Positions 32,286 to 44,969 of a stretch of DNA of 64,000 nucleotides are shown here, piece after piece (positions within the stretch are counted from its first letter, which is position 1; the number at the start of each line of letters is the position of its first letter). The position numbers were made by a program, and so were the translations under genes. This stretch comes from Diphasiastrum complanatum (taxonomy: Eukaryota; Streptophyta; Lycopodiopsida; Lycopodiales; Lycopodiaceae): the NCBI GenBank assembly GCA_029204225.1, contig CM055110.1, positions 43,890,612 to 43,954,611 of the forward strand, written 5' to 3'. Below the pieces are notes generated by a model. The model was not told the origin of the DNA. It saw nothing but the letters and a program-made list of their open reading frames with translations, and did not search any database.

Positions 32286-35226
32286 CGGAGACAACTCATC
32301 ACATTCGATTCAAGGTGAAGGAACAATCATAATCGAATTTCAAAAGGGTGAAGTCAAGTTGCTGTCCAACGTCCTCCACGTCTCAAATCTGACCAAGAAT
32401 CTGCTCTTAGTTAGCAAAATCATTGATTCAGGTCAGAGGGTCGAATTCGATGCAAATGGCTGCACCATACTTAACAAAGCTCAAAAATTTCTAGCTTTTG
32501 TGAGAAGAAGTGGCAACCTCTACAAACTTAGCAACTATTATTCTTCCAACATTCAAGCTTTTCACACTTCTACTTCCAATTCATCTAATATGCTTTGGCA
32601 TTTCAAATCAGGCCATTTGAATTTCAACAGTATTCAACAAATGTCAACTCAGAAACTAGTACAAGATCTACCTACTGTTGGCAAGCCAACTTTTTCATGT
32701 GAAAGCTATATAATCAGCAAGCATGCAAGAAGTTTGTTCTTTTCAGAATCAGTTCATACTTCCAAGGGCCTACTCGATCTTATACATATCAATAACTGTG
32801 GCCCGCAGACTGCTTCTAAAGGGGGAGCTCTATGCCTCCTAACCTTCATCAATGACTTCTCTCGAAGGACTGCAACCAACTTCCTGAAGAACAAATCAGA
32901 GGCATTCAAGTTCTTCACGTAGTTCAAAGCTTGTATTGAAAATCAGACCCAGAGGAAGATTGAAGCTCTACGCATAGATGGAAGGGGGGAATTTATCTCC
33001 ACCGAATTTAAAGAGTTTTGTAAGGCCAAAGAAATACATCAACAAGTCACAACAAGCTACTCACCTCAGTCCAATGATGTAGCTGCACAGAAGAATCGAA
33101 CACTTATCGAAAGTGCCAAGAGCATGCTAGCCCATGCCTCTCTTCCGAAGAAATTTTGGACAGAAATTGTTACTATAGCTGCCTAACTACAAAATTGATC
33201 CATCACCAAAGCATTGAATGGAAAGACACCTTATGAGTGTGGATAGGATCAAAACCATCACTCAAAAATATTAGAGTGTTTGGTTGCATCACTTATGCTC
33301 AGATCCCTGAAGATCTCAGGAAGAAGCTGGATGACAAAAGCATAAAATCGATTTTTGTTGGCTACTCCCTAGATCCCAAGGCATACAAGCTCTACAATCT
33401 GGAAACAAAACAATCATTCACAAGCAGAAATGTCATCTTTGTGGAAATTCGATTTATCAACTACAAGGGGAAAGCTCAAGAGGTTTCTGATCCAAGTATC
33501 GAAATTTTTTTTGATACAGGTATCAAAAATAACAACAGGATCGAAAATCAAGAAATTGATATAAACTCATAAAATGAGACAGAACCTCAACCAGATGAAT
33601 CACATTAGGGGGTCGAGACTCAACCAAGAAGATCAAATCGACCAAGACAACCTCCATCCAGATTTATGGACGATGTAGTCTGCTACTTCATTAAGAAACC
33701 AAACACAATATCGGAGGCAATGTCTGCTGATCAATGGAAAGCAACGATGGATACTAAATTTGATTCTTTGATAGAGAATTAAACATGGACAGTCATTGAG
33801 CTACCAAAGGAGAGAAATCCGATTCCATGCAAATGGATATTCAAGACGAAGTACAATGTTGAAGGAATGCTAAATCGATATAAAGCCAGACTGGTCGCCA
33901 AAGACTAATTCTAGATTCTAGATCTGAATTATTTTGATACATTCAGCCCAGTCATCAAGCATGCTTCGATTCGTCTGTTACTCTCCTTTGCAACCGCAAC
34001 AGATCTCGGGGTCCATCAGATGGATGTCCAGACCGCAAGAGGAAATCTTTATGTCACAGCCGAAAGGATATGAGCTAAGGAATAAGCAACACCTTGTGTG
34101 CAAAATCCACAAGGCACTCTATGGTCACCTAGGGCCTAGTTCCAGAAAATCAACGCATTTCTTATTAAGAATGGTTTCATTCCAAACTCAGCAGACTCGA
34201 ATGTTTACTTTAAGTCTGTAACAAATTTCTTCTTCATCATCACTCTCTATGTGGATGATATACTACTATTCAATAACAATCTGAATTTGATGAAGAAAAC
34301 AAAATGCATGCTAGCCAAGGAGTATAAAATGACTAACATGGGTCCAGCCCACTATTGTCCTGGAATCAAAATCTTTCAATTTTGATCCAGGCGTCTGATT
34401 TTCATCAACCAGCAGAGATATCTCATAAACGTACTGGAAAAGTATGGAATGACCAACTACAAACCAAGTCTCTTTCCTATAGACCCTGGATTGAAGCTGT
34501 CAAAGGAACAAACAATCTCCTCAAACAAAGGCAGAAAAGGAGGAGATGAAGCAATATCTGTTTCACTCCATCATCGGCTCACTGATGTATGCAATGATTT
34601 GTACTCGATCCAACATTGTGTATTCAATCAGTTCACTTAGCCAATTCCTATCAAATCTAGGTCTAACCCACTAGAAATCGCTCACAAAAGTCATGAAGTA
34701 CATCCAAACAACCAAACATCTTAGCATATGTTATGGAGGCAGCCAACTTTCCAACATACTTGAAGGATACACATATGTGGATTGGGCAGGAAATATCGAT
34801 ACTAGAAGGTCTACTTCTGGTTTTGTATTTTTATACAATCAAGGCCCAATCTCATGGAACAGCCGAAAGCAGCCCTCAGTTGCATTATCATCAATTGAAT
34901 CAGAGTACATTGTTGTCACAAATGCTACAAAGGAGGCAATTTGGCTGAGGCACCTGCTAGCAGAAATCGACCTTGACGACCATATTTTGTGAAAACCAAA
35001 GCACCATAGCTCTCTCTCTTAGTTCGAGATTTCATTCTCAAGTAGCATATCGAAATCAGGTCTCACTATTTGAGAGAGAAAGTGCAAAGCAAGGAGGTAT
35101 CCTTAGTCTCCTACAGGACAGAATCAATGGTAGTAGAGTACTTCACGAAAGCTCTGTCAAAGGATCGCCATCTCAGATTCAATTACATGTTGAATCTGAA
35201 AATCAAAAGTCTTTGGAATCCACATT
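32286..35226 (+). pseudogene. pol: Copia-B pol, 5'-truncated and degenerate
   Basis: Order as in Ty1/copia: end of protease (NVLHVSNLTKNLLLVSKI) and GAG-pre-integrase (LWHFKSGHLNF) at 32359-32700; integrase core with FINDFSRR and YSPQSNDVAAQKN (32840-33110); integrase C-terminal region with SLKNIRVFGC and FVGYS (33240-33370). Reverse transcriptase follows with CKWIFKTKYN (near 33830), MDVQT (34020) and YVDDILL (34250), then RNase H with YVDWAG, SRKQPSVALSSIESEY and KEAIWL (34765-34950). Stops at 32922, 33183, 33571, 33782 and others and several frame changes make it dead. Gag and the protease active site are absent. Confidence 0.9.
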
Positions 35227-35380
35227 AAGGGGGAGTGTTGGAATTTGATGCTCAGCCTCAAGATCCGTTCAATAATGAGCATCCTGAAAAGCCAGAACAG
35301 AAGGTTCGAATTTCTGTTCAAGGGATCAAAAAATTTAAGATTGAAGTTTTCAGAATTTTTCGAGACTGGATCGACTCAAA
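35227..35380 (+). mobile_element. Copia-B polypurine tract and 5' piece of LTR
   Basis: AAGGGGGAG (35227-35235) followed by LTR start TGTTGGAATTTGATG, matching the LTR at 11374-10753 for about 145 bases. Cut at about 35380 by the junction to Copia-A gag sequence. Confidence 0.85.
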
Positions 35381-37924
35381 AGTGAGAGATTGTCTACTTC
35401 CAATTATTCAATATGGAAGTTGAGGATGGAGTCCATCTTGATACTCCAAGATGTGATGGACATTGTACTTGGGATTGAGGAGGAGCCTCAAGTCCTTCAA
35501 GAAGTACAAAAATACAAGAAGAGAGCTAGGATGGCTCTCCACTACATTAAGATGAATGTCTCTAATGAGATATTGAGGGAGATTGGTGATTGTTCTACAT
35601 CCAAGGAAGCTTGGGATTGTCTCAAGTCCATCTATGAGGCTAAGAACACCTCTAGGCTCCTCACTCTTAAAAATCAAATATTCCAAAGTAGTCAAAAGAG
35701 TGATGAGAGTGCATCTAATTATGTTTTGAGAGTCAAGGATATTCATAGGGAGCTTGCATGTATTGGTGACTCAATCAATCAAAGTGAGCTAGTCCAAGTC
35801 ATTCTCAATGGCTTGAGAGATTAATATGACAACCTTGTCCAATCCTATGCCATTAAGGAGGAGCTACCAAGTTTGGAGGCCCTTCAAAGTGTGCTTATTT
35901 CTAAAGAATCAAGACAAGAGTACAAACTCTTGAGGATGGACAAGATATCACTCAATCATGATGATGGCAAAGTTCTATTTGCCAAGCACAAAGAGAGGAG
36001 TAAGAAGCAACACCATCACTTCTCTAATGACAAAGCTAAAGACCAAGATGGAGAGGAGGAGGAGGATACCTCTCATGCTTCTACTTCAAATATCAAGAAG
36101 AAGAAGATCAAGTGCTTTTATTGTGGCAAGAAAGGCCATTATGCCACCAATTGCTTCAAGAAGAAGAATCAACTCAATCAAGCCAACATCACCAATGAGA
36201 AAGAAGACTATATTGCAAGTGATGGAGAAGGCTCTCTTATGGCATCAAGCTTCTCCTCTTCCACCTTCAACAAGGATGACTCATGGTATATTGATAGTGG
36301 AGCATCTTCACATATGTGTGGCTCCAAGCACTTATTTTCATCTATTATGTCTTATGATGGAGTCAAGAAGACCATATACTTTGCAAGTAAGCATGAGTGC
36401 AATATTGAAGGAGTAGGGATTATTCCCTTGAAGCTTGCATCTTCTAAAGATCTCTTTCTCAACAATGTTCTTTTTGTCCCAAAGCTTACAAAGAACATCT
36501 TAAGTGTTGGCCAACTTCTTGATAGTGGCTTTGATGTCAATTTCAATATTGACAATTGTGTGATTAAGAAGGATGGTGAGATACTTGCATATGGATCAAG
36601 ATTTGAAGGCATCTACAAATTGGATCCAAGTGAGAGTGCAAACTCTCTTGATGTTTCTTATATTTCCAATATTTCAAAGGAGGAGGATTACACAAGATGC
36701 ACATATCTTCTCTCTTCAAGTATTATGGTGTATGATTATTCCTTATTATTCAAAGCATATGTTGAGAAGAAATTCTCATTGAAGATCAAAGCTTTGAGGA
36801 GTATTGGAGCTCTTGAAGGAATAGCACCATATGAAGTTTTATTCAAGATGAAGCCTAAGGTTGATCACCTTATTGAACTTGGTAGTGCTTGCTTTGCACA
36901 TATTCCCTTGGAAACAAGAAGGAAGGATGATCCAAGCTCATGGATCATGATTGGATACTCATCCATCAAGGAGGCCTTTAGTGTCTTTACACTCTCTATT
37001 TCAAATGTGATGGTGAATAGAGATGTCATATTGCATGAAGATTCAATCTTGGAAGTGGCCGAGATCAAGGCTTCTCAAGAAGCATCACAAGTTATCCTTT
37101 TTGAAGGTATTCAAGTTATGATGGGGCCAATGTGTGAGGAGGAGTTTCTTCTTCATATGATTTCAAGAAGATCTTCAAGATGCATGGCCGAGTCTTTATG
37201 GCTCACCTTACATGGCAAAGAGGGGCATCTTTCATGTTGTATCTACTACAACACATTCATATATGCTTCTCTTCCTTTGCTTGAAATGCTATCTTGCTTC
37301 ATTGAATTTTTTGGATCTCAAAGTTCAAGAAAAGCTATACTAGTTTTGTATGATGCTTATGGTATGGACATGTTTCTTGTCATTATTGACTTAGATGTGT
37401 TTCCAATACTTTTTGAAAGCAAGATATTGTATTGTCAAAAGTATGCTCTTGGTTCTAGTAAGAACAAGATTGAGCTTGGTACTCACTTTTTTGAAAATCA
37501 TGTTTTCACATGTTTTGAGGCAAATTGTAAACTCCTCTTGAGATTAAGTGAAGCATCCAAAGTGGACACTTACATCCTTGAGAGAGTAACTAGCCTAAAA
37601 AAGATCAAGATAGTCTTTGATATCAAGATTAGATCCATCATGGATATAGTTCATTGTATGTGGACTAGTCAAGCTAGAAAGCATAATCTTGATAATCATC
37701 ATTGTTTCACATCTTATGATCTTGATCTCCATGATCCTTATGAGGCTTGGAAGCCTCAGATTTCTCTATTTATGGTGCATCCATCATGCAAGTGGAACTT
37801 TCAAGGAAAAGATCATCATCAAGCATGGAGGAAGCCCATGATAATAGTGGCATATTGGTGGAGCACTCTTCAAAGGCATTGGCAAGAGACCTCTTCCAAA
37901 GAGATCTTATCATGGATATGGTGA
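35381..37924 (+). pseudogene. gag-pol: Copia-A gag-protease frame lacking integrase core and RT
   Basis: One continuous frame broken only by a TAA at 35822 (Glu codon in the gag at 6135). The first 15 or so Gag residues are missing at the junction. It runs through Gag with zinc knuckle CFYCGKKGHYATNC (36114-36155) and protease WYIDSGASSHMC (36284-36319), then GAG-pre-integrase-like NVLFVPKLTKNILSV. It then jumps to an integrase C-terminal module (APYEVLFKMKPKVDHL, GSACFAHIP) near 36825-37060. No integrase catalytic core, reverse transcriptase or RNase H is present. The last 280 or so residues match nothing I recognise. The open length suggests a non-autonomous family that kept coding capacity. 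Confidence 0.85.
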
Positions 37925-38050
37925 GGGTGCTTCTATGATGGATCCCTTGGCTGATCTTCACTTCTTATGCATACCAAAGGATCCACTCAAAAAGATTTAC
38001 AAACTTCTCAAGTGGTCTAGTACCTTTCCAAGCTATTTTTTGAGGAGGAG
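37925..38050 (+). other. Copia-A 3' untranslated stretch and polypurine tract
   Basis: Short stretch between the stop at 37924 and the LTR. The last bases GAGGAGGAG act as the likely polypurine tract. Confidence 0.6.
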
Positions 38051-38856
38051 TGTGAGAAATTGGCAAAAATCTAGCTTGGTATTTTTTATGATAGAAGTTT
38101 GTAAGTGAATCTCACATGTGTGGAGGATGTTCCCACGTGTGGAAAATTGTAAAGTAAATCAAAATGTTTGATATAGGGGTCTCATAGAATTTCATACTCA
38201 AGCATTTAGGTGTAGGATGTTGATAGGGTCAAATTTGGCATAGATGGCAAATTATCCATTTCCACTTGTAATGCCAATATTGAGCCAAAATAGAGCCAAA
38301 CTTGTGCCAATTAGAGTGTAGACAAGTGTCATGCTTTTGTTTGATAAAGCTTAAGAGGTCCAATAGGATTTAGAGGTGGAACCTTGTGAGGTCCAATAGA
38401 AAATTGAGGTGTGCTTGAATATAGTCCAATAGAATTTAGAGGTGCATGAATCAATGGTCCAATAGGATTAAGAGGTGGCAAAGTGTGATCCAATCATAGT
38501 TAAGCATAGTGGTAGCTCATGAATCTATTAGTATCATTGTACTCCTCCTTTTGGATCTAATTGATTTTGAGATTGAGTGGATTTTGAGTGTCATTGAATT
38601 TCTACTCGAGAGCTCATGATGGCTTTTCTCTCTCTACCCGAGGAGAGCAGCTTTTTTTTACTTAGAATACTTTTGGAACACTTCCCACACGTATGAGTGA
38701 GAGTTGGAAGTGATTGAATGCATGTAGTAGTGTGTTTTTGCCATAGAATCAAAGATAGGTCTTGAATCTCAATCTAGTCTTGATCTTGGTGCATCTACAC
38801 ACCTTAGGAGATCACAAGTACATGTAGTGGACAGTCCACACGTGTGAAAATCAACA
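38051..38856 (+). mobile_element. Copia-A 3' LTR
   Basis: 806 bp, TGTGAGAAATTGG to AAAATCAACA, aligning with 4623-5437 and 7050-7869 with a short deletion near 38603. LARD sequence in reverse orientation follows directly. Confidence 0.95.
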
Positions 38857-40140
38857 TTATTTACAGGGATTACCAAGATCTTAACTATGAAATACATGTT
38901 CTAATCACACTTACTACCTCTGATGTCCACTATTCTTCCTTCCTTAGAATTTTCAGTCCCCTAAAAATCTTTCAGCTAAGGTACAACGAAGATATAAAGT
39001 AGTAAATGTTAAAAAATAAATTATTGTAGGAAAAAAGTCTAAAATAATCTCATTATTATCATATACCTGGATTGAATCATTGATATACAAAAATCATCTA
39101 CTAGTATGAAAAAACAGTACTAGCCTGATCTTTTGCATACAATTCACGATATGATTTAAGCGGAAATAAAATCAGTTTGTTACTTTTGATCAATTCCTAT
39201 CAATTACAAATTTATGGAATTACTCCATAACTGTTAATATGAAAATTTCAAAGAAAATTCGATTATATAACACAAACTCATTTGTATAATTTTGAGAAAA
39301 AAGAAATATATTTTTCCAATTGTTGCTCAAAGCTAATAAACTGGTAATTAGACCATCGAATTGGAAAAAAAAATGTCCAATTGGACCATCCATAGGTTTT
39401 ATCGTTAAGTTACTAACCATTCCGGGATAGTTCCATACTAGACCCATTATCATGCAAACTTGGACACCTCCAAATCATCATGACATCTCCAAATCGTCAT
39501 GCAAACAACCCAAAAGTGATGCTACAAAAAAAAGTCAATTACTTTTATAGCTTGAGCAACCATGCCATTGCCTCATTTGAAACTTATCAAAGTCTTCACA
39601 TGGCTTTTTTCTTTTTTCTTTCTATTTTTAACCTTAGGGAAATGACAATGCCCCCCCCCCCCCCCCCCCCCCCCACGGGCACCCCCCCCAAAAAAAAAGA
39701 AAACCCTAAATTCTCTTGAACAAGAGAGTAAAATTCATATTTACTGGCGGCTATAACCGCAATGGATGTTCAGGCTCTTCTCCGACCACAGCACCTCCCC
39801 TTCTAGAATGCAGGATGCTACATTTACTCGCCTTTCCTCACAATTCCAACCACCATTCCACATTCGATAGGAGTTCTCAAGCAGCCAAGAAATAGGAAAT
39901 GAATCAAACACCAATTAGAAGCAATATTTATAATAACCAAAAAAACTACTAGAAAGACACTTTACCACCACTTTTGGCAAACATGCTTCATTTCAGAATT
40001 AGTGAATCCAACACCAATTCCTCTTGAAAAAACAACACTCCATTTTGGGATGGTAATCCAAGTGCTTCTCCTTCCAATCCGATGTAGAGCTTGCCTCCAA
40101 TCCCATCCAAGACCGCATCTTAGTTTGGCTCTAATACCAA
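38857..40140 (-). mobile_element. LARD internal region, 5' part, third copy (reversed)
   Basis: Minus-strand interior behind an LTR and primer site. About 38880-39200 matches the reverse complement of 20040-20350. It has no supported coding sequence. A primer site TGGTATTAGAGCC lies at 40138-40126. It contains a run of 24 C at 39651-39674. Confidence 0.75.
39651..39674. repeat. Poly-C tract
   Basis: 24 consecutive C, then ACGGGCAC, eight more C and an A run. It may be a real homopolymer or a sequencing/assembly artefact. Confidence 0.9.
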
Positions 40141-40609
40141 TGTAAATACCATAAGGGATAACCCCTAAGATGAGGATAGGAGAACACAATAAGAGAGATT
40201 ATGGAGCCAAACTGCCCAACAAAACTGAGATCAAACTAGGATCTAGCCCCCAAGCCATGCCACGTGAAAGCTAGAGGAGAAGAGAGCAACTGGCAACCTA
40301 AACCCAATATGTCGATGGGAGAGACCCCACCTCAATATATACAGAGTAGATTCCTATGAATGAACCCATGCAATCTCCATGCAGATCAACTATAAATAGC
40401 TTACATCTCTTCGTGCAGTCCTCCTACCTACATCTGTCACACGTACATACAGTACTCCATATGTCTCAATTAGAGTGTCTAGGTCCTCTCAAGGTAGTAG
40501 TCACAAACTGGCCTTGACATGGAATTATATCTCATCGTGACCAACAATCTCGAATATCGGAGGGCCGGTCTACCATATTAGAACTATTCTAGGTTCTATG
40601 GCCATAACA
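40141..40609 (-). mobile_element. LARD 5' LTR, third copy (reversed)
   Basis: 469 bp; on the minus strand TGTTATGGCCATAGAACC to GGTATTTACA, followed by a primer site. Homologous to 14799-15279 and 31809-32285. Confidence 0.9.
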
Positions 40610-40789
40610 CAAAGAGCATCAATAAAAGACCGACAAAGGAGCTCCTAAACCCATATCTATTAGGAGCACTACCACCAAAAAAAGTAGACAAGGAGCGAAC
40701 AAGCCAACAAGCCTAATGCCTCACAACTACATTTTACAATGCTGACATGAATAAAAACATGGCCGAGTTGGCAAAAGTAAATAAAGCTA

Positions 40790-41987
40790 TCAAAAATTAC
40801 AAAAGTAGTTATCCAATGAAATTGCTTTATCAACCCGAAATGTAGATTTGAAAGCATCCATTTTCATTGTCTTGTCATAAAAAGTACTAATTATCATAGA
40901 TCTTAAAGATAAGCAACAAGTCACTCCATGTCTACTAATAATAGTATCCAAAAAGTATCTAGAGATAGTAGACTCTCCAATGCTCACCATCCTTGCAAGA
41001 TGCACACTTGAATGGACAATTTGCATGCAAATTGATGACTCAGCCATTGTCATTGAAGACTCCCTTGGAACTCTCATGCTTTGAGACTGATCCTCAAGAT
41101 CTTCCTCATTTTGATGATCCTCCTCAATGTAAGCAAGATCACACTTTGCCAAGATCTCCTCTTGAATGATCTCCTCCTTTGCCAAGCTCACACTCTCAAA
41201 AGCAACACTAGCTTCCAACTTAAACAATCTTCCATGTTTAAATCCCTTTGCAATGCAAACATCATTCTTAAAAATGGAACAAACACCCCATGCTCAAAGT
41301 GGACATCCACACCACTTTCTAAGAGTAGACCAACACTAAGCATATTCTTGGTGATGGATGGTATATAAAGGACATTTTCTAAATCCATACTTATTGAGGA
41401 TTCTAGATTCAAAGAGATGGTACCAACACCATCTATCCTACAGTCTTCATCACTTGCTGTAATACAAAATTTTTAGCATCATTGAATGAGTGTAAGGTTG
41501 AGAAGAAATCCTTTTCACAAGAAATGGGGGAGCTAGGCCCACTATCAGTCCACCAAGTGTCTCTTGAATTGCTATTTCCTATTGGTGAGGATGTAGATGC
41601 CATCAAGAATACATCTACTTCATCCTCCTCCTCCTCATGTGCAAGGTTTCCTTGTTTTTCTTCCTCCTATTGTGCTCTTAGCCTCTTGTAGCATTCGGAT
41701 GCATAATGCCCCTTCTTTCCACAAAAGAGGCATTTTTGCTTTGACTTGTCCTTTGAACTTGATGAATCATCCTCTTCTTTGGCCTTCTTTGGATGCTTCT
41801 TCTTTCCATTGGTTTTCTTTTTGCCCTTTAATGAGAAATTTACTCTCTCATCTCCTTCTTGCAATGATATCTCTAAATATGATTGGCTTGATGAGATATG
41901 AGCCATCAAATATAATTGGGCCAATTCGATATATAACTCTCTTTTGATTGGACCCAAGATTACATGCCAACACATAGGAAGTGACAC
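40790..41987 (-). pseudogene. Copia-C gag-protease remnant (reversed)
   Basis: Gag end with a Lys-rich stretch and zinc knuckle CLFCGKKGHYASEC (about 41735-41695), then protease WWTDSGPSS near 41550. NVLYIPSITKNMLSVGLLLES (near 41370) and GFKHGRLFKLEA (near 41240) mark the end of the protease region. The remainder to 40790 is open but unrecognised. Several frame changes. Related to Copia-A by motif. Confidence 0.75.
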
Positions 41988-42200
41988 TCACCCAATCACC
42001 ACTTCACAAATGTAACTAGCCTAACTAGCTCGAGTTTACATCATATCCTACTTATGGCCAAATCAAAGTTTTACATGTGGATTTCTCTATTTTGCCTTCT
42101 AAGCCAAAAATTGGCCCTATCAACATCTTACACATAGATGGTAGCAAAAAAGTTTATCTAACCCCTAGACTCAACATAGATGACTTTTTTATTTTTCACA
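41988..42200 (-). mobile_element. Copia-C truncated LTR (reversed)
   Basis: On the minus strand it starts TGTGAAAAAT right after RNase H sequence. It shares GATGTTGATAGGGCCAA and AATTTTTGGC/GGCAAA blocks with the Copia-A LTR (GATGTTGATAGGGTCAAATTTGGC). It runs into gag at 41987 without leader or primer site. Confidence 0.55.
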
Positions 42201-42217
42201 CTCAAAATCATCTATTC

Positions 42218-42640
42218 TCATGTAAGCATAGATCTTGGAATTAAACCAAGGTTGGATCTAATGAATGAACTCTTGATATAAGGCTTGATGAGTAGATCGG
42301 CAATACACGAAGATGATCCAATATGCTCCAAGTCAATCTCTCCTCCAATGAGCTTTTCCCTCACAAAAGGATGTGTAACTTCAATATGTTTGCTCCTTGC
42401 ATGAAAGATAGGATTGTTGGCAAGGGCTTGGGCCGAGATATTGTCACATTTGATCAATGGTAGATCATTCTCCTTGATGTACTTTAGTTCTAATAATAGT
42501 CTCTTGATCCAAAGCACTTCTTTTGTTGTTGTAGTAAGTGCTTTATACTAGGCCTCACATGAGGGAGAAATAGTATCTTGCTTTTTGAAAAGCCAAGATA
42601 TGAGATTTACTTCAAGAAATATGGTGTAGGCACTTGTAGA
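42218..42640 (-). pseudogene. Copia-C RNase H remnant (reversed)
   Basis: TTTKEVLWIKRLLLEL, IKCDNISAQALANNPIFHAR and RSKHIEVTHPFVREK are the end of a copia RNase H domain, followed by the usual DLLIKPY tail. It lies upstream of the gag remnant on the same strand, so it belongs to a preceding tandem unit rather than to the downstream gag. Confidence 0.85.
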
Positions 42641-44969
42641 TTTTCAATCCACCTTGTCACTAGCAATCATAATTAGTTTAGTCCTAATCGATCCTATGTG
42701 ACACTTTTACCTTGGGTTACCATATAGGATGAGCAAGAGTTAAGGGCTAAATGTAGGTCCCATCATCCATACTACTTTTGTAGGTACTTTGTAAGGCAAG
42801 ACTAGGATATTCATTGCCTTGGTTCCAATAGGACAACAACTAGGGCTCTAGGTGGGACGTAGACTTGTAGGTCTCATTTAATGCCCAAGTACATTTCAAA
42901 TTTGAAAATTGCTTATTAATTTTATTCAGCTCACTTTTGTGTCCCCCTTCACATTCAAACTAAGATTGCATCACTTTCATTAGCCTTTCACATACCAAAT
43001 AATTTATTTTTTTCAGATGGATATCATGTCGTAACTTGATACCTACTTCTGAATTTGTCAAGGAAAGTAAATTTCTAATTTTTACATGAAATCGCTAATT
43101 TAGGCCATTTGACCACCTTCCAAGGCCATCTGAAAGTGATTTCTTTTCTTCTTCAAAATCACGGTAAGACATAGAAACCAAGCCTTCTCAAAGATGAAAA
43201 TCATGCCAAAGAAAAATGTATTTCGGAGGGTAAATTTTCATTTTTTTTTTCCCCTCTCTCTCTCCCTGATTCTTTTTATAGTCTTTCTCTAGACGTTTTT
43301 TCACTCTTGCTCATTCTCTCTACCCCGCTTTGATTATTCGCTACATAACAAATAGTCTCTCTACTTCTATTATTACCCTCACTCTTTCTTGGTTATATGT
43401 TTATTGTTTACTATCTTAATGTAATTCTGTGTTTTCTATGATGGACTTAAGTTCAAGTAACACTATAAACTATCAACATTGCAATCTAGATTTAATATAT
43501 ACAATTATCAATTTTGAAAATAAGTGGAATATCATGGAAATATATTTTTTATAGATAGAAATATAGTTTTAAGCAACATTGTGAATTTTGGTCGAATAGC
43601 CTAAATTTTTAGCCTAATGTATTTGAAAGTGATTTTGTTTCTTTCTATCTAAAATCACAATAAGGCGCAGAAATCAGGCCTTCTCAAAGATGAAAATGAC
43701 GTCCCGAAAAAAACAACGAAAACGTATCCAAGAGGCCAAATTTTCATATTTTTCACCCAAAGGCAATACTATGTGTTGATGTCGGTCAATGGAGTTTGAA
43801 AAAGCCATAGCAAAGGTTTTTTTTATTTGCATGAGCCATAAGCAAAAGGAAAATCTTAGAAAGAAGTAAGCGCATGAATGAATAGATTGTGAAAAGCAAA
43901 ATCGGAATTGGCGCCACTTCATCCGTCACTTTAGGGTATTTGTACTAATACAAGCACCACACACACACACACACACACGCCCACCATGACCAACATAGTA
44001 TCAAATATATTTGAAGCTCATGTATTGTGTTTTGTTTTGTTTTGTTTTTCTTAACTATACTTATTATACTTTTTGTGAAGATATAACGGATCAATAAGTT
44101 TTCACTAATAATAGTTGATCTTTATCTAGTTATAATCTTGTGATTGTGTTTTCATTTTGAAAGACATAGAAAACGTCTTCCATATTCAATGAATTAATGG
44201 TCTACCTTTCATTTATGCATCCAAAAGAGATGGTTTGTGAAATCTAAAATTGCGAATACTGAGAAACAAATATTCTAAGATATTGATCGTGAATATTGTG
44301 AATAGTGCGAAACAAATATTTTGAGATATTGATCGTGAATATTGTGAAAACTGACATGAAAATTGATCGCAAATACTCTTGAATATTGAAATACTTTAAA
44401 GACTAATCGTCATTTTTGTGGACGCTCTTGAATACAGATAATGAATGCTAAAATGTGATTATTCAGAAATAAAGATTGCAATTGTTAATCTTGATTACTT
44501 GTGCTAAAATTGTTTTGTAGATTTGAATGAAGACAATGATTTGGCAACCGACAACAAGAAACTTTTGAATTGCACAATCAGTAAGAACTTGAAAATGTCT
44601 TCTTCCTCAACAAAATCAATGCCAAGGAATAAGTTTCCAAAAAGGTGTGATGAAAGTAACAAACTGGGTTTGGCACAATCTAAAGCTTCTTACCAAACGA
44701 TTGATGATAGTCAAGAATCAAGAAAAGCAACTTGTCCAATGCATTCATTTCAAGATCAAGCAATTCAAGTATATGACATGCATCCCAATAATTTTCCAAT
44801 TTTTAAGATCTTTTCAAACAAAATCAGATTATATGTATAATCAATCATGGATTATGTTGTCTAATACAACAAAATTGAAATCACATTGACATAGAGTAAA
44901 AATATGACACTATAACATAAAAAGGCCTTCGTGATACAATAGCACATCATTCTTGTTTCAATTTTAATG
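42641..44969. other. Mostly non-coding, with an internal duplication and simple repeats
   Basis: Two related segments, about 43105-43250 and 43600-43770, share GAAAGTGATTT, AAAATCAC and CCTTCTCAAAGATGAAAAT. A (CA)n tract lies at 43955-43978 and (GTTTT)n at 44030-44050. A possible last exon lies at 44522-44840 (listed separately). Confidence 0.6.
44522..44840 (+). CDS. Possible terminal exon of an unrecognised gene
   Basis: Follows a TTGTTTTGTAG acceptor and stays open for about 105 codons with Ser/Lys-rich sequence (KMSSSSTKSMPRNKFPKR) and CPMHSFQDQAIQVYDMHP. It lies just inside the orphan CATTAG end at 45072 and may be cargo of that element. No homologue is seen in the other copies. Confidence 0.3.

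Noticed and set aside
37747-37870. EAWKPQ...HPSCKWNF in the Copia-A frame resembles NWKP...HPSSKGNF of gene AB
   Set aside because: The match covers few residues and the rest of AB is absent; probably chance, though a profile comparison would settle it.
39480-39719. Frame ending in a run of prolines
   Set aside because: The prolines come from the poly-C homopolymer in a non-coding LARD interior.
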